40,738 nt of DNA, taken from contig DAOWEV010000193.1 of NCBI GenBank assembly GCA_030638325.1, positions 1 to 40,738 of the forward strand, given 5' to 3'. This document shows positions 16,021 to 24,803 of the stretch, in pieces. Position 1 is the first letter of the stretch. Every line of letters begins with the position of its first letter. The DNA comes from Bacteroidales bacterium. GTDB lineage: Bacteria > Bacteroidota > Bacteroidia > Bacteroidales > JAGOPY01. The position numbers and the translations under genes were made by a program. The notes under the pieces are model-generated. The model saw only the letters and a program-made list of their open reading frames with translations, was not told the DNA's origin and did no database searches.

Positions 16021-18693
16021 TTGAAGAGTTTTATCACATACAGATTCTCCCGGATATTAACTGTGTTATTATTGATAACAGTTATATTATCATGTTCCAC
16101 AAAAAAGAATACTTTTTCCAGGAGGGCTTACCATAATCTCACTTCTCATTATAATGTATACTGGAATGGCCGTGAAAGCCTTTGGGAAGGCGCTGATATA
16201 ATGAGAACCAAGGCAAAAGACAATTATACCAAAGTATTACCGGTTTTTAATTACGGAAAGGATGGGGATGCCCAGCAGATCTTTCCCCAAATGGACAGGG
16301 CCATAAAAAAGGGGTCTATTGCCATCCAAAAACACTCCATGGAATTTGGCGGTGAAGAAAAGGTCAAATGGATCGATGATTGCTACATGATGATCGGGGA
16401 GGCTTATTTTTACAAAAAAGAGTACATCAGCGCCCGCCGCACTTTTAACTTTGTGATCAGGGAATATGGTGAAAATGACATCAAATATGATGCGATGCTT
16501 TGGCTGGCGCAAACATATAATCAACTTGAAGAGTTTGAAAAATCTGAACCACTACTGAATCTTGTATCTAAAGACGTCGAAGAAGAGGATGTCCCCTTAG
16601 AAACAGTAAAGAAGCTGCCCCAGATCTATGCCGATCATTATATTCTTCAGGAAAAATACGACCTCGCTGTGGATCACCTCTATGAAGCACTTTCATACAA
16701 CCCGCCACGGTTGCTGAAGATCAGGATGCTATTCATCCTGGGCCAGATATTTCAAGGGAATGAAGATCTTAACAGGGCAACGGATCTTTACCGCCAGGTG
16801 ATCCGAAAGAACCCCCCTTATGAAATGGCTTTCCAGGCCAAGATCAATATGGCTAAGTCTTATGACGCTTCCACCGGAGACAGCAGACAGGTTATCAAAT
16901 ACCTGACCAGGATGCTGAAAGATGATAAAAACAAAGATTATCTTGACCAAATATATTTCGCCCTCGCAGAGGTGGCGCTGAAAGACAATGATATGGACCT
17001 GGCCATTGAATACCTCGGCTTGTCCGTCCTAAAAAGCACCAACAATAATTATCAAAAGTCAGCATCATCATTAAAACTGGCTGATATTTATTTTGAGATC
17101 CCTGAATATGAACTCTCGCAGGCCTATTACGATACTACGATGATGTTCCTCCCCAAAGACTATCCTGACTATAAATCAATCGAAGCTAAAACAAGTGTAC
17201 TCTCAGAACTGGTTATATATCTGATCACGGTGCAACATCAGGACAGCTTACAACGGCTGTCACGAATGAGTGAGGACGAACGGAGCCGTATCATCGATAA
17301 GATCATTGAGGATTATATTTTAGAGCAGGAAAGACTGGAACGGGAAAAAGAACTTCAGGAAGCATTGAACGCCCAGGATGAGTTGAATGCCAAGGCCGGC
17401 TCCGGACCGGTTGGTCCCGGGACCCCAATCGGAGGAGGGGGCGCCTGGTATTTTTACAACTCAAGCACCAAAAACTTCGGGCATTCTGAATTCATTAAGA
17501 AATGGGGTAAAAGAAAACAGGAAGACCTCTGGAGACTCAGTAATAAACAGCTCTCGACATTTGGTTTTGGGGATGAAGAAGGAATAGCAGTTGACAGTTT
17601 ACAGACCGGCACCGATACCCTGGTGATGGGCGCCGACGACCCCCTGTCGAGAGAATACTACCTGAAAGACATCCCGTTTACCGACGCGCAAATTGCTAAA
17701 TCCGATACAAGTATCAAGGAAGCCTTATTCCAGCTCGGAAGGCTTTATAAAGATGGTTTGAATGACCTCGGTGAGTCCAGGGAATCTTTTGAAACACTGC
17801 TGGAAAGATTTCCTGCTAACGACCACCAGCTGCAAACCTACTATTATCTTTATAAAATATATGAGGAGCTTGGAGACTTTGAGCAACAGGAGTATTATAA
17901 GAATCTTATCACTACTATGTATCCTGGCAGTGATTATGCAAAGGTGCTGAACGATCCGGAATATTTTAAAAAGCTGTCGGAAGAAACAAATAAAGTTAAC
18001 AAGCTTTACGAGGAAACTTACGAAGCTTATGAGGCGGGGCAATATTACATGGTCATTGCCAAGAGCGAAATTGCCCTTACTATGTATGGCGACACCAATG
18101 CGCTGGCGCCAAAATTCGAATTCCTGAAAGCCATGTCTGTGGGACGGGTTGATGTGCTGGATTCACTGGTTGCATCGCTAAAGCATATTATTCTGCAATA
18201 CCCGGATAGCGAAGTCAAGACCATGTCGCAAAATATTCTTGCCCATATCATGCTGGAACACCCGGAATTCGCTGATGAAAACTTTGCAGCCCCAAACCAG
18301 GAGCCGGTTAAAATATTTCCTTATAAATTAAACAATAACCGCATGCATATGTTCATCATGGTGGTGAAGTCGAGGGAGGTCAGGCTGAATCCTTTAAAAG
18401 TAAAAATATCCGATTATAACACAAAGTATTACAGCCTGGAAAATCTCACTATCAACAGCCTGGTATTGGATAATACGCATTACCTTATCACCGTTGGTAA
18501 TTTCACCAATGCCGTGAAAGCATTAAAATACAATGCAGCTATTTCGCAAAGTGAATATGTAAATTCCGACCTAAAACAGGAACATCATAAAAATTTTATA
18601 ATTTCGACAGAAAATTATCCGGTTTTCTTTAAAGAAAAAAATATAGAAGAATACGAAGAGTTTTATAATGAGAATTACAAGGATCTTAAATGA
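16021..18693 (+). CDS. sprE: T9SS/gliding lipoprotein SprE (PorW), TPR protein
   Basis: SprE/PorW is a large TPR lipoprotein needed for type IX secretion; it links the translocon to the PorK/N ring machinery. The 890-aa product starts at a TTG, because a stop codon (16015-16017) lies two codons upstream and no ATG exists before the signal. It has a lipoprotein signal ending in the lipobox ILSC, Cys25. Just after it comes the family hallmark RRAYHNLTSHYNVYWNGRES. TPR-like helical hairpins fill about residues 115-400 and 560-650; between them is a Gly-rich linker followed by the conserved WYFYNSSTKNFGHSEFIKKWG. Length fits the family (about 870). Bactofilin follows after 31 bp. Confidence 0.94.
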   Translation: MKSFITYRFSRILTVLLLITVILSCSTKKNTFSRRAYHNLTSHYNVYWNGRESLWEGADIMRTKAKDNYTKVLPVFNYGKDGDAQQIFPQMDRAIKKGSIAIQKHSMEFGGEEKVKWIDDCYMMIGEAYFYKKEYISARRTFNFVIREYGENDIKYDAMLWLAQTYNQLEEFEKSEPLLNLVSKDVEEEDVPLETVKKLPQIYADHYILQEKYDLAVDHLYEALSYNPPRLLKIRMLFILGQIFQGNEDLNRATDLYRQVIRKNPPYEMAFQAKINMAKSYDASTGDSRQVIKYLTRMLKDDKNKDYLDQIYFALAEVALKDNDMDLAIEYLGLSVLKSTNNNYQKSASSLKLADIYFEIPEYELSQAYYDTTMMFLPKDYPDYKSIEAKTSVLSELVIYLITVQHQDSLQRLSRMSEDERSRIIDKIIEDYILEQERLEREKELQEALNAQDELNAKAGSGPVGPGTPIGGGGAWYFYNSSTKNFGHSEFIKKWGKRKQEDLWRLSNKQLSTFGFGDEEGIAVDSLQTGTDTLVMGADDPLSREYYLKDIPFTDAQIAKSDTSIKEALFQLGRLYKDGLNDLGESRESFETLLERFPANDHQLQTYYYLYKIYEELGDFEQQEYYKNLITTMYPGSDYAKVLNDPEYFKKLSEETNKVNKLYEETYEAYEAGQYYMVIAKSEIALTMYGDTNALAPKFEFLKAMSVGRVDVLDSLVASLKHIILQYPDSEVKTMSQNILAHIMLEHPEFADENFAAPNQEPVKIFPYKLNNNRMHMFIMVVKSREVRLNPLKVKISDYNTKYYSLENLTINSLVLDNTHYLITVGNFTNAVKALKYNAAISQSEYVNSDLKQEHHKNFIISTENYPVFFKEKNIEEYEEFYNENYKDLK

Positions 18694-18724
18694 TCTTACA
18701 GACTGATCACTAAATCTTAATACT

Positions 18725-19135
18725 ATGGCGAAGAACAATTCTCCTGAGTCGTCTACCATCAACACCATTGGAAAAGGCACAAGCATAACAGGTGATATTA
18801 AATCAAACGGCGATTTCCGTATCGATGGTCAACTGAACGGTTCCATAAATTCCGAAGGCAAGATCGTTGTCGGGACTTCAGGCGTAGTGGAAGGTGAAAT
18901 CGTTTGCCGGAATGCTGATATATCCGGTACCGTCAAAGCCAATATCAAAGTTTCTGAATTATTATCCCTGAAGGCTACTTCCGAAATAACAGGCGATATT
19001 ATCGCTAATAAGCTGGCTATTGAACCAGGGGCAAAGTTCTCAGGTACCTGTAATATGGAAACCCCGAACAAGCCACAGCTTAAACATCCACCTGCAGATG
19101 GAACCCTTAAGGAAAAAGAAAAAGTATTTGGATAA
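18725..19135 (+). CDS. Bactofilin (polymer-forming cytoskeletal protein)
   Basis: Bactofilins are small right-handed beta-helix proteins that polymerise without nucleotide on membranes and help shape cells or place wall enzymes. The 136-aa protein has a short disordered N-terminus, then the repeating hydrophobic pattern of the DUF583/bactofilin domain from about residue 13 to 115 (GKGTSITGDIKSNGDFRIDG, then VEGEI and ITGDI turns), and a Pro/Lys-rich tail. Length is typical. It begins 31 bp after sprE and its last codons overlap the proposed atpZ start, so the four genes from sprE on look like one transcript. The pairing bactofilin-atpZ is common in Bacteroidota. Confidence 0.92.
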   Translation: MAKNNSPESSTINTIGKGTSITGDIKSNGDFRIDGQLNGSINSEGKIVVGTSGVVEGEIVCRNADISGTVKANIKVSELLSLKATSEITGDIIANKLAIEPGAKFSGTCNMETPNKPQLKHPPADGTLKEKEKVFG

Positions 19136-19385
19136 TTATGCCAGGTACTCCAGCATTGCATTTCAAATGATCGTGATCATCCTGATCGGGGTGTTCGGGG
19201 GGATCAAATTAGATGAATGGCTGAGTATGCAATTTCCTGTCTTCACAGTAATATTTTCAATCCTGTCAGTGATATTGGCCATCTATTATGTTACTAAAGA
19301 CCTTATAAAGGCAGGTGAAAAAAAAAAACATCATCAGAAAAGAGAGATAATCGGTCGATTCCAAATAATGATCAAGAGTGAATAA
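19128..19385 (+). CDS. atpZ: AtpZ/AtpI family F1Fo-ATPase accessory protein
   Basis: AtpZ is a small two-helix membrane protein that accompanies the F-type ATP synthase and with AtpI has been linked to Mg2+/Ca2+ transport and c-ring assembly. I place the start at TTG 19128, giving 85 aa that begin MDNYARYSSIAFQM, which matches the usual start of the family (a short polar stretch, ARYSSIAFQM, then helix 1). A longer frame from 19020 lies wholly within bactofilin and is not believable. Helix 1 is about residues 12-30 (with GVFGGIKLDEW after it) and helix 2 about 37-57; the tail is basic. It overlaps bactofilin by 8 bp and the next gene by 8 bp. Confidence 0.82.
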   Translation: MDNYARYSSIAFQMIVIILIGVFGGIKLDEWLSMQFPVFTVIFSILSVILAIYYVTKDLIKAGEKKKHHQKREIIGRFQIMIKSE

Positions 19386-19764
19386 ATCATCTAAAATATT
19401 TATGATAAGGCTCCTGGTGTTATCTGTAATACTTGGAGCAATCACACTGCTGTTTTACCAGGTACTTCCGGAGAACTATCTCTCACCTGCCACACCTTAT
19501 CTCATATTATTTTTCTTTGTAGTTACCTCATTGGTGCATTATATCCTGTTGAAGGCCACCGCCAACAATGCCAGGAAATTTGTGAATTCTTTTATGCTGG
19601 CAACCCTGATCAAATTCTTTGTTTACATTCCCCTGATCATTACTTATATGTATTTTAACAGGGAAGATCTGCTCCCCTTCGTGATCAGTTTTTTTGTTAT
19701 GTACATTTGTTATACCACTTTCGAAGTGCTATCGACCCTGAAGTACATTAAAAATAACAGCTAA
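19378..19764 (+). CDS. Small four-helix membrane protein in AtpI position
   Basis: The 128-aa product starts at GTG 19378, overlapping atpZ by 8 bp, which supports translational coupling. It has four hydrophobic segments (about residues 9-28, 40-58, 73-93, 97-115) and basic loops. Its place directly after atpZ is where Bacteroidota encode an AtpI-like protein before atpB, and its size and topology fit, but the sequence is too poorly conserved for me to name it firmly. Normally atpB-E-F-H-A-G-D would follow; here the unit ends and a palindromic repeat begins five bases after the stop codon. Confidence 0.8.
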   Translation: MNKSSKIFMIRLLVLSVILGAITLLFYQVLPENYLSPATPYLILFFFVVTSLVHYILLKATANNARKFVNSFMLATLIKFFVYIPLIITYMYFNREDLLPFVISFFVMYICYTTFEVLSTLKYIKNNS

Positions 19765-19768
19765 CTTT

Positions 19769-20081
19769 GTAACCATTTAGCTGTGACGTATATTTCATCA
19801 GCATGAAATGAAGCACTAAATCCGAATTTCTAAATCCTAAACAAATTTAAATGTCAGAAATACAAAACTCAAAACAGTGTATCTTTGAGGAAAGAACTTT
19901 GTTGATGATCTGCTGACTGGCGCATGGGTCAATAATAGTGAAATCTGAAAAGATGAATACCACAACACAGTTTTAAACATTTGAAAATTTGAGTTTTGAA
20001 TTTGTTTAGGATTTAGGATTTGGTGCTTAGGATTTATCAAAAGAAAACATTTGTATTGTATATAACACCTAAAATAGAAAC
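19769..20081. repeat. MITE-like palindromic repeat, copy A
   Basis: Fills most of the 344-bp gap between the AtpI-like gene and folE. It begins with GTAACCATTTAG (19769-19780), continues with a stretch nearly identical to copy B (TGTGACGTATATTTCATCAG), then AAGCACTAAATCC..., and near its right end has the inverted counterpart GGATTTAGGATTTGGTGCTT (20011-20030). The right terminus is degraded (CTAAAATAG near 20069). No open frame in it looks like a gene. Confidence 0.75.
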
Positions 20082-20108
20082 CTAACTTGTATAATAAATC
20101 ATAGTATT

Positions 20109-20750
20109 ATGTCAAACGACAGACTCAAAGAGATGGCCGAAATCAACCTGATGGATGGCTATGAAAAAATAGATAATTACAATTACGAGAACATTGAAAA
20201 GCTTGCCGGGCATTATAAAGCCATCCTCGGGCTGATCGGGGAAAATGCCGATCGCGAGGGATTGCTGGATACTCCTGTCAGGGTAGCAAAAGCCATGCAA
20301 TTCTTCACGCATGGATACATGCTGGATCCGGACGAGATCCTCAAATCCGCCATATTCAAAGAAGATTACAAGCAGATGGTACTGGTCAAGAATATTGAGA
20401 TCTACTCGCTCTGCGAGCATCACATGGTCCCGTTCTTCGGAAAAGCGCATGTTGCCTATATACCCGATGGACAGATCGTCGGGCTGAGCAAGATCCCCCG
20501 GGTGGTAGATGCCTATGCCCGCCGGCTGCAGGTCCAGGAAAGACTAACCACCGAGATCAAGGATTGCATGCAGCGTACATTGAACCCATTGGGCGTAGCA
20601 GTCGTGATTGAAGCCAATCATATGTGCATGTCGATGCGTGGGATCCAGAAACAAAATGCTGTTACCACTACCTCTGATTTCACCGGTGAATTCATGAAAG
20701 AAGCCACGCGTGAAGAATTTATACATTTGATTGGGGCGGATTTGCATTAG
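20109..20750 (+). CDS. folE: GTP cyclohydrolase I
   Basis: FolE opens GTP and forms 7,8-dihydroneopterin triphosphate, the first step of tetrahydrofolate (and queuosine) synthesis, as a cytoplasmic decamer. The 213-aa protein has the zinc ligands Cys102 and His105 in [17 protein letters not shown] and Cys173 in HMCMSMRG, plus the [20 protein letters not shown] block at 125-144. All catalytic parts are intact and the length is normal. The N-terminal 25 residues are variable, as usual. It appears to be a single-gene unit behind repeat copy A; I saw no clear TAnnTTTG element close to its ATG. Confidence 0.97.
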   Translation: MSNDRLKEMAEINLMDGYEKIDNYNYENIEKLAGHYKAILGLIGENADREGLLDTPVRVAKAMQFFTHGYMLDPDEILKSAIFKEDYKQMVLVKNIEIYSLCEHHMVPFFGKAHVAYIPDGQIVGLSKIPRVVDAYARRLQVQERLTTEIKDCMQRTLNPLGVAVVIEANHMCMSMRGIQKQNAVTTTSDFTGEFMKEATREEFIHLIGADLH

Positions 20751-20869
20751 GGTGTTGAATCATAAACTTAACTAAGAGACTATTTACAGCTGACTTTCCT
20801 GCCAGATGAATACGCATTTCCAATGCTGGTATTATTTTTGATAAGATATTTTCCCTATCATAAATCCAT

Positions 20870-20877
20870 TACTTTTG
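20870..20877 (+). promoter_or_regulatory. -7 element for the Bax-inhibitor-1 family gene
   Basis: TACTTTTG, an exact TAnnTTTG match, 28 nt before the ATG at 20905. Confidence 0.5.
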
Positions 20878-20904
20878 CGTTCTTAACTTTTAAGCTGTAT
20901 AAAT

Positions 20905-21633
20905 ATGAATCTTCAACAATATGATAAATCTGTAAGCAGGCCCGCTACTGAAGGCTTGTCAACGGTTAGGACATTTTTATCGAATGTATTCATGTGGATG
21001 TTTGTCGCCCTCGGTATCACTGCATTAACTGCTTACTTGTTTGCCTCTGATGCTGCCCTGCTGGGGTATCTTATAAATTATGAAACCGGCAGTATGAGCA
21101 CGCTGGGCTGGGTGGTGATCTTTGCACCTCTCGGATTTGTGCTGTTGATGTCGTTTGGGTTTCAGAAATTATCTTACCCGGTATTAACATTGCTCTTTGT
21201 CATTTTCTCCATATTGATGGGGATGAGCCTCAGCTTTGTTTTGCTGGCTTACACAGGAGCCTCCGTGTTCAAAACATTTGTGGTTGCATCCGTCATGTTC
21301 GGCATTATGGCCGTAACAGGATACACCACAAAAATGGACCTTTCACGTTTCGGCTCCCTCATGTTCATGGGATTGATCGGGATCATCATCGCTTCCGTGG
21401 TCAATATGTTCATGCGCTCTGAAACCATGGATTATGTCATCAGTTTCATTGGAGTGCTGGTATTTACGGGACTGACCGCGTATGATGTCCAGAAATTAAA
21501 GAGAATTGGCGCTGGTGCGGAATATGGTGCAGAATCCACCAAAAAACTGGTGATCCTCGGGGCCTTAAACCTGTATCTTGACTTTATTAATTTATTTCTA
21601 TTTTTGCTGCGCTTTTTAGGAAACAGAAAATAA
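20905..21633 (+). CDS. Bax inhibitor-1/YccA family membrane protein
   Basis: The 242-aa protein belongs to the BI-1 (TMBIM) family of seven-helix membrane proteins; bacterial members act as pH-sensitive calcium leak channels (BsYetJ) or as modulators of the FtsH protease (YccA). Seven hydrophobic segments can be counted from residue 25 to the end, with the family's conserved late block VFTGLTAYDVQKLKRIG (about 190-206) that carries the Asp of the di-aspartyl pH sensor, and the ending ALNLYLDFINLFLFLLRFLG. The start at ATG 20905 suits the -7 element at 20870. It is a single-gene unit. Confidence 0.93.
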   Translation: MNLQQYDKSVSRPATEGLSTVRTFLSNVFMWMFVALGITALTAYLFASDAALLGYLINYETGSMSTLGWVVIFAPLGFVLLMSFGFQKLSYPVLTLLFVIFSILMGMSLSFVLLAYTGASVFKTFVVASVMFGIMAVTGYTTKMDLSRFGSLMFMGLIGIIIASVVNMFMRSETMDYVISFIGVLVFTGLTAYDVQKLKRIGAGAEYGAESTKKLVILGALNLYLDFINLFLFLLRFLGNRK

Positions 21634-21668
21634 TTTGTAATGCGAATTAAGGGTTGAGATTTTATTTA

Positions 21669-21916
21669 ACCACAAAGTCACACTAAGGATGTCACAATAC
21701 CGATTGCTATCGGTATCACAAAGTATCCAAAGAAAAAATTTGATCTTTATGAATGTAGATATACAAATGGCACAAATACTCACTTATTTGAAGCTTTCAG
21801 GATGTAAGTTAGGCTTTTTGGCAAACTTCAAGTTCAGGAATTTGAAAGATGGTATTAACGGGTAGTTCTTTAATCCTTAGTGTGACTTTGTGACATCCTT
21901 TGTGACCTTTGTGGTA
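21669..21916. repeat. 248-bp palindromic spacer element (CACAAAG family)
   Basis: Fills most of the 352-bp gap between the BI-1 gene and fabD. The arms CACAAAGTCACACTAAGG (21671-21688) and its exact reverse complement (21875-21892) are 18 bp and perfect. The left side carries an inner hairpin, ATACCGAT-TGCT-ATCGGTAT (21697-21716). The right side adds short tandem units of the type TTTGTGAC up to GGT at 21914. No gene is visible. Confidence 0.75.
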
Positions 21917-21985
21917 AAAAAAACCTCTTTCAACTCTTGACTCGCATTAATAACGATAATTTAACCAGTTAATAACGGGAACACA

Positions 21986-22876
21986 ATGAGAGCATACTTA
22001 TTCCCCGGGCAGGGAGCCCAGTATCCAGGGATGGGACAGGATCTTTATAAAGATTCTGCAGTCGCCAGGGATATTTTTAAGAAAGCCGATAATATTCTTG
22101 GTTTTAAGATCACGGAGATCATGTTTGAGGGCACTGATGAGGACCTCAGGCAAACCAAGGTCACCCAGCCGGCTATTTTTCTGCATTCAGTCATCCTGGC
22201 CATGACGATGGGCGAGGATTTTAAACCGGACATGGTAGCAGGCCATTCTCTTGGAGAATTTTCGGCCCTGGTAGCCAATAAGACATTGTCATTTGAAGAT
22301 GGCCTCAAGCTGGTGTTCAAGAGAGCCCTCGCGATGCAGCATGCCTGTGAGCTGGAGCCCTCCACCATGGCGGCTGTTCTTGGAATGGACGACAAAGAAG
22401 TTGAAAAGATCCTGGATTCAATAAAAGATGAAATCGTGGTTCCGGCCAATTTTAACAGCCCCGGGCAGTTGGTGATCTCAGGCAGCATAAAGGGCGTTGA
22501 AATGGCTACCGAAAAACTTACCGAAGCAGGCGCCAAGCGTGTCATTCCCCTGAAAGTAGGGGGCGCTTTTCACTCCCCCCTGATGCAACCCGCCGGTGAT
22601 GAGCTGGCAAAAGCGATCGACAGTACCAAATTTATAAAAGGGATCTGTCCGGTTTACCAGAATGTTACAGGCCAGCCGGTAACAGATCCGGAGATCATCA
22701 AGAAAAACCTGATAGCCCAGTTAACTTCACCGGTACGCTGGACCCAGACATCTATAAACATGATCGCCGATGGTGCCAGTATTTTCATCGAGGTAGGGCC
22801 AGGTACGGTGTTGCAAGGCCTGGTGAAGAAAGTGAAGCGGGACGTTAAGACTGAGAGTGCGGAGCTTGGGAATTAG
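21986..22876 (+). CDS. fabD: Malonyl-CoA:ACP transacylase
   Basis: FabD loads malonyl groups from CoA onto acyl carrier protein for fatty-acid synthesis in the cytoplasm. The 296-aa protein has the N-terminal GQGAQ motif (residues 8-12), the nucleophile Ser88 in GHSLGE, the catalytic His196 in GGAFHSPLM, and the C-terminal VGPGTVLQGLVKK. All are intact and the length is normal for the family. The gene stands alone: no other fab gene is next to it, unlike the fabH-fabD-fabG clusters of many bacteria. It converges with the PHP phosphatase gene, with a repeat-rich 114-bp gap between them. Confidence 0.97.
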   Translation: MRAYLFPGQGAQYPGMGQDLYKDSAVARDIFKKADNILGFKITEIMFEGTDEDLRQTKVTQPAIFLHSVILAMTMGEDFKPDMVAGHSLGEFSALVANKTLSFEDGLKLVFKRALAMQHACELEPSTMAAVLGMDDKEVEKILDSIKDEIVVPANFNSPGQLVISGSIKGVEMATEKLTEAGAKRVIPLKVGGAFHSPLMQPAGDELAKAIDSTKFIKGICPVYQNVTGQPVTDPEIIKKNLIAQLTSPVRWTQTSINMIADGASIFIEVGPGTVLQGLVKKVKRDVKTESAELGN

Positions 22877-22940
22877 TTGACGGTTGACGGTTGACAGTTA
22901 TCAGTATGGGTTGCAAGTTGAGAACCTGCAACTTGCAACC
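22877..22940. repeat. TTGACGG heptamers plus 12-bp-arm hairpin after fabD
   Basis: Three heptamers (TTGACGG, TTGACGG, TTGACAG; 22877-22897) begin right after the fabD stop. A perfect hairpin follows: GGTTGCAAGTTG (22909-22920), 8-nt loop, CAACTTGCAACC (22929-22940). An A-run begins at 22947, on the wrong side for a canonical terminator of either strand; the hairpin could still stop transcription of fabD. Confidence 0.7.
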
Positions 22941-22990
22941 TGCAACAAAAAAAATAGACAACATGTTGGCAAAAGTTGCACCCTAAATAC

Positions 22991-23734
22991 CTATAGCGTA
23001 TCGTTCAATATTTTTCCGGAATTTATCAAACGATCCAGGGAAGGCTCAAAACGTGCTCTCTCCATAGCCTCAAAATATCTCATGTTATGCAGGTCGGTAC
23101 CAATAAATTCGATCATGCCTTCATCGATGAATTTCGCGGCTATCTTGTTGACCGGGTCCGGGTAATACCCGGCAAGAGATATGGCATTCACCTGGAAAAA
23201 AACGCCCCTGTCTTTCAATTCCTCAAATTTCTTCCAGTCATTGAACCAGTATGAATACCTTTCGGGATGTGCCAGTATCACCTTGTAACCATCCACCTGA
23301 AGATTGAAGATAATGCCTTTAATATTCGGATGGGGATTGAAATATGATAACTCGATAAGGATATATTTGTCTCCGAAAGTCAACAGATCTCCTTCATCAA
23401 TTTTCTCCTGGAAGCCGTCATCCACAAGGTATTCTGCTGCGGCTTCAAGGCTTACCGGAATATTTTCATCCTGAATGGCTTTTCTGACATCCTGCAATCC
23501 GGCTTTTATGACCGTGGGCGTATTCCTGAAAAATTCCTGCTGGATATGAGGGGTTGTTACCAGTTTTGAGTATCCCAGGCCATTCAATTTCCTGATCAGG
23601 TCGATGGAATCTTCGAGTGTTCCCACCCCGTCATCAATACCGGGAATCAGGTGGGAGTGCATGTCGGCCACAAGTGGTGAAAGGCTCACAGGCTGAGATA
23701 GTTTTTTCTTTCCGAAAAGCTTTTTGAAGACCAT
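22991..23734 (-). CDS. CpsB/YwqE-type PHP-domain tyrosine phosphatase
   Basis: Metal-dependent protein-tyrosine phosphatases of this type dephosphorylate bacterial tyrosine kinases (Wzc/CapB-like) that control polysaccharide chain length and export. I start at ATG 23734 (247 aa); an in-frame TTG two codons earlier is less likely. The PHP metal motifs are all present: ADMHSHLIPGIDDG near residue 23, TTPH near 59, AHPERY near 156 and GTDLHN near 213. The N-terminal FKKLFGKKK is basic, as in relatives. It is the last gene of the glycan run, 12 bp after rfbB, which fits a control role in that pathway. The kinase partner is not in the window. Confidence 0.92.
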   Translation of the reverse strand: MVFKKLFGKKKLSQPVSLSPLVADMHSHLIPGIDDGVGTLEDSIDLIRKLNGLGYSKLVTTPHIQQEFFRNTPTVIKAGLQDVRKAIQDENIPVSLEAAAEYLVDDGFQEKIDEGDLLTFGDKYILIELSYFNPHPNIKGIIFNLQVDGYKVILAHPERYSYWFNDWKKFEELKDRGVFFQVNAISLAGYYPDPVNKIAAKFIDEGMIEFIGTDLHNMRYFEAMERARFEPSLDRLINSGKILNDTL

Positions 23735-23746
23735 CAGCAAGTATTT

Positions 23747-24799
23747 TCAACGTTTCAGGTACTGCTCTTCGTAATACTTCTTATAATCCCCGGAAGTAAC
23801 GTTGTTAAGCCATTCTTCATTAGCAAGGTACCAATCTACTGTTTTGTGCAGGCCTTTCTCAAAATCCACCGAGGGACTCCATCCCAACTCATGCTGCAAT
23901 TTTCCAGAATCAATGGCGTATCTCAGGTCATGTCCGGCACGGTCCTTCACATAAGTGATAAGTTTTTCAGATGTACCCTCTGCCCTGCCAAGCTTACCAT
24001 CCATGATCCGGCAAAGCAGTTTTATGAGATCGATGTTACGCCATTCGTTATTACCTCCTATGTTGTACGTCTCTCCCGTCTTCCCTTTGTGAAAGATCAG
24101 GTCGATGGCGGCAGTATGGTCTTCAACAAACAGCCAGTCCCTCACATTTTCTCCTTTTCCGTATACCGGCAATGGCTTGTTATTGCGAATATTATGAATG
24201 AATAAAGGGATCAGTTTTTCAGGAAACTGGTTGCCGCCATAGTTGTTTGAGCAATTCGAAATCACTATTGGCAGGTTAAAAGTATGATAATAGGCCCTGA
24301 CGAGGTGGTCTGAACTTGCCTTGGAGGCCGAATACGGACTTCTGGGGTCGTAGGGCGTGTTTTCAGTGAAATATCCTTCTTCTCCGAGTGAACCATAAAC
24401 CTCATCGGTAGAAATATGATAAAAGAGCTTGCCCTCCGGTTGATCTTTCCAGATATGCCTGGCCGCATTCAACAGGTTCACCGTACCGATGATGTTGGTA
24501 ATGATAAATTCCATCGGGTTTGAAATTGATCTGTCGACATGGGATTCGGCGGCAAGATGGATCACTCCGTCAAAACGGTATTTCTCAAAAAGGGGCATGA
24601 TCTCCTTGTCAAATGAAATATCGGCCTTTACAAATTCATAATTCGGCTTGTCCTCAACATCCCTGAGATTTTCAAGGTTCCCGGCATAGGTTAAAGCATC
24701 CAGGTTCACGATCCTGTAATGCGGGTATTTATTGACGAAAAACCTCACTATATGAGATCCGATAAACCCGGCCCCTCCTGTTATTAATATAGTCTTCAT
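23747..24799 (-). CDS. rfbB: dTDP-glucose 4,6-dehydratase
   Basis: RfbB (RmlB) converts dTDP-glucose to dTDP-4-keto-6-deoxyglucose, the branch point to rhamnose and other 6-deoxysugars of surface glycans. The 350-aa extended SDR protein has the NAD motif GGAGFIGSH (residues 8-16), the dehydratase triad residues Thr131, Asp132 and Glu133 in HISTDEVYGSLGE, and the YxxxK pair Tyr156 and Lys160 in SPYSASK. Length is normal. RmlA, RmlC and RmlD are not in the window, so the end product cannot be told from here. It lies 4 bp after galE in the same operon. Confidence 0.95.
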   Translation of the reverse strand: MKTILITGGAGFIGSHIVRFFVNKYPHYRIVNLDALTYAGNLENLRDVEDKPNYEFVKADISFDKEIMPLFEKYRFDGVIHLAAESHVDRSISNPMEFIITNIIGTVNLLNAARHIWKDQPEGKLFYHISTDEVYGSLGEEGYFTENTPYDPRSPYSASKASSDHLVRAYYHTFNLPIVISNCSNNYGGNQFPEKLIPLFIHNIRNNKPLPVYGKGENVRDWLFVEDHTAAIDLIFHKGKTGETYNIGGNNEWRNIDLIKLLCRIMDGKLGRAEGTSEKLITYVKDRAGHDLRYAIDSGKLQHELGWSPSVDFEKGLHKTVDWYLANEEWLNNVTSGDYKKYYEEQYLKR

Positions 24800-24803
24800 A
24801 CGT

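Noticed and set aside
19020-19127. Longer atpZ starting at 19020
   Set aside because: The extra 36 codons lie inside bactofilin in another frame, are highly charged and do not resemble AtpZ; TTG 19128 gives the family's usual N-terminus.
22909-22940. Canonical intrinsic terminator after fabD
   Set aside because: The stem is perfect but A-rich sequence, not U-rich, follows on the plus strand, and on the minus strand the U-run comes before the stem.
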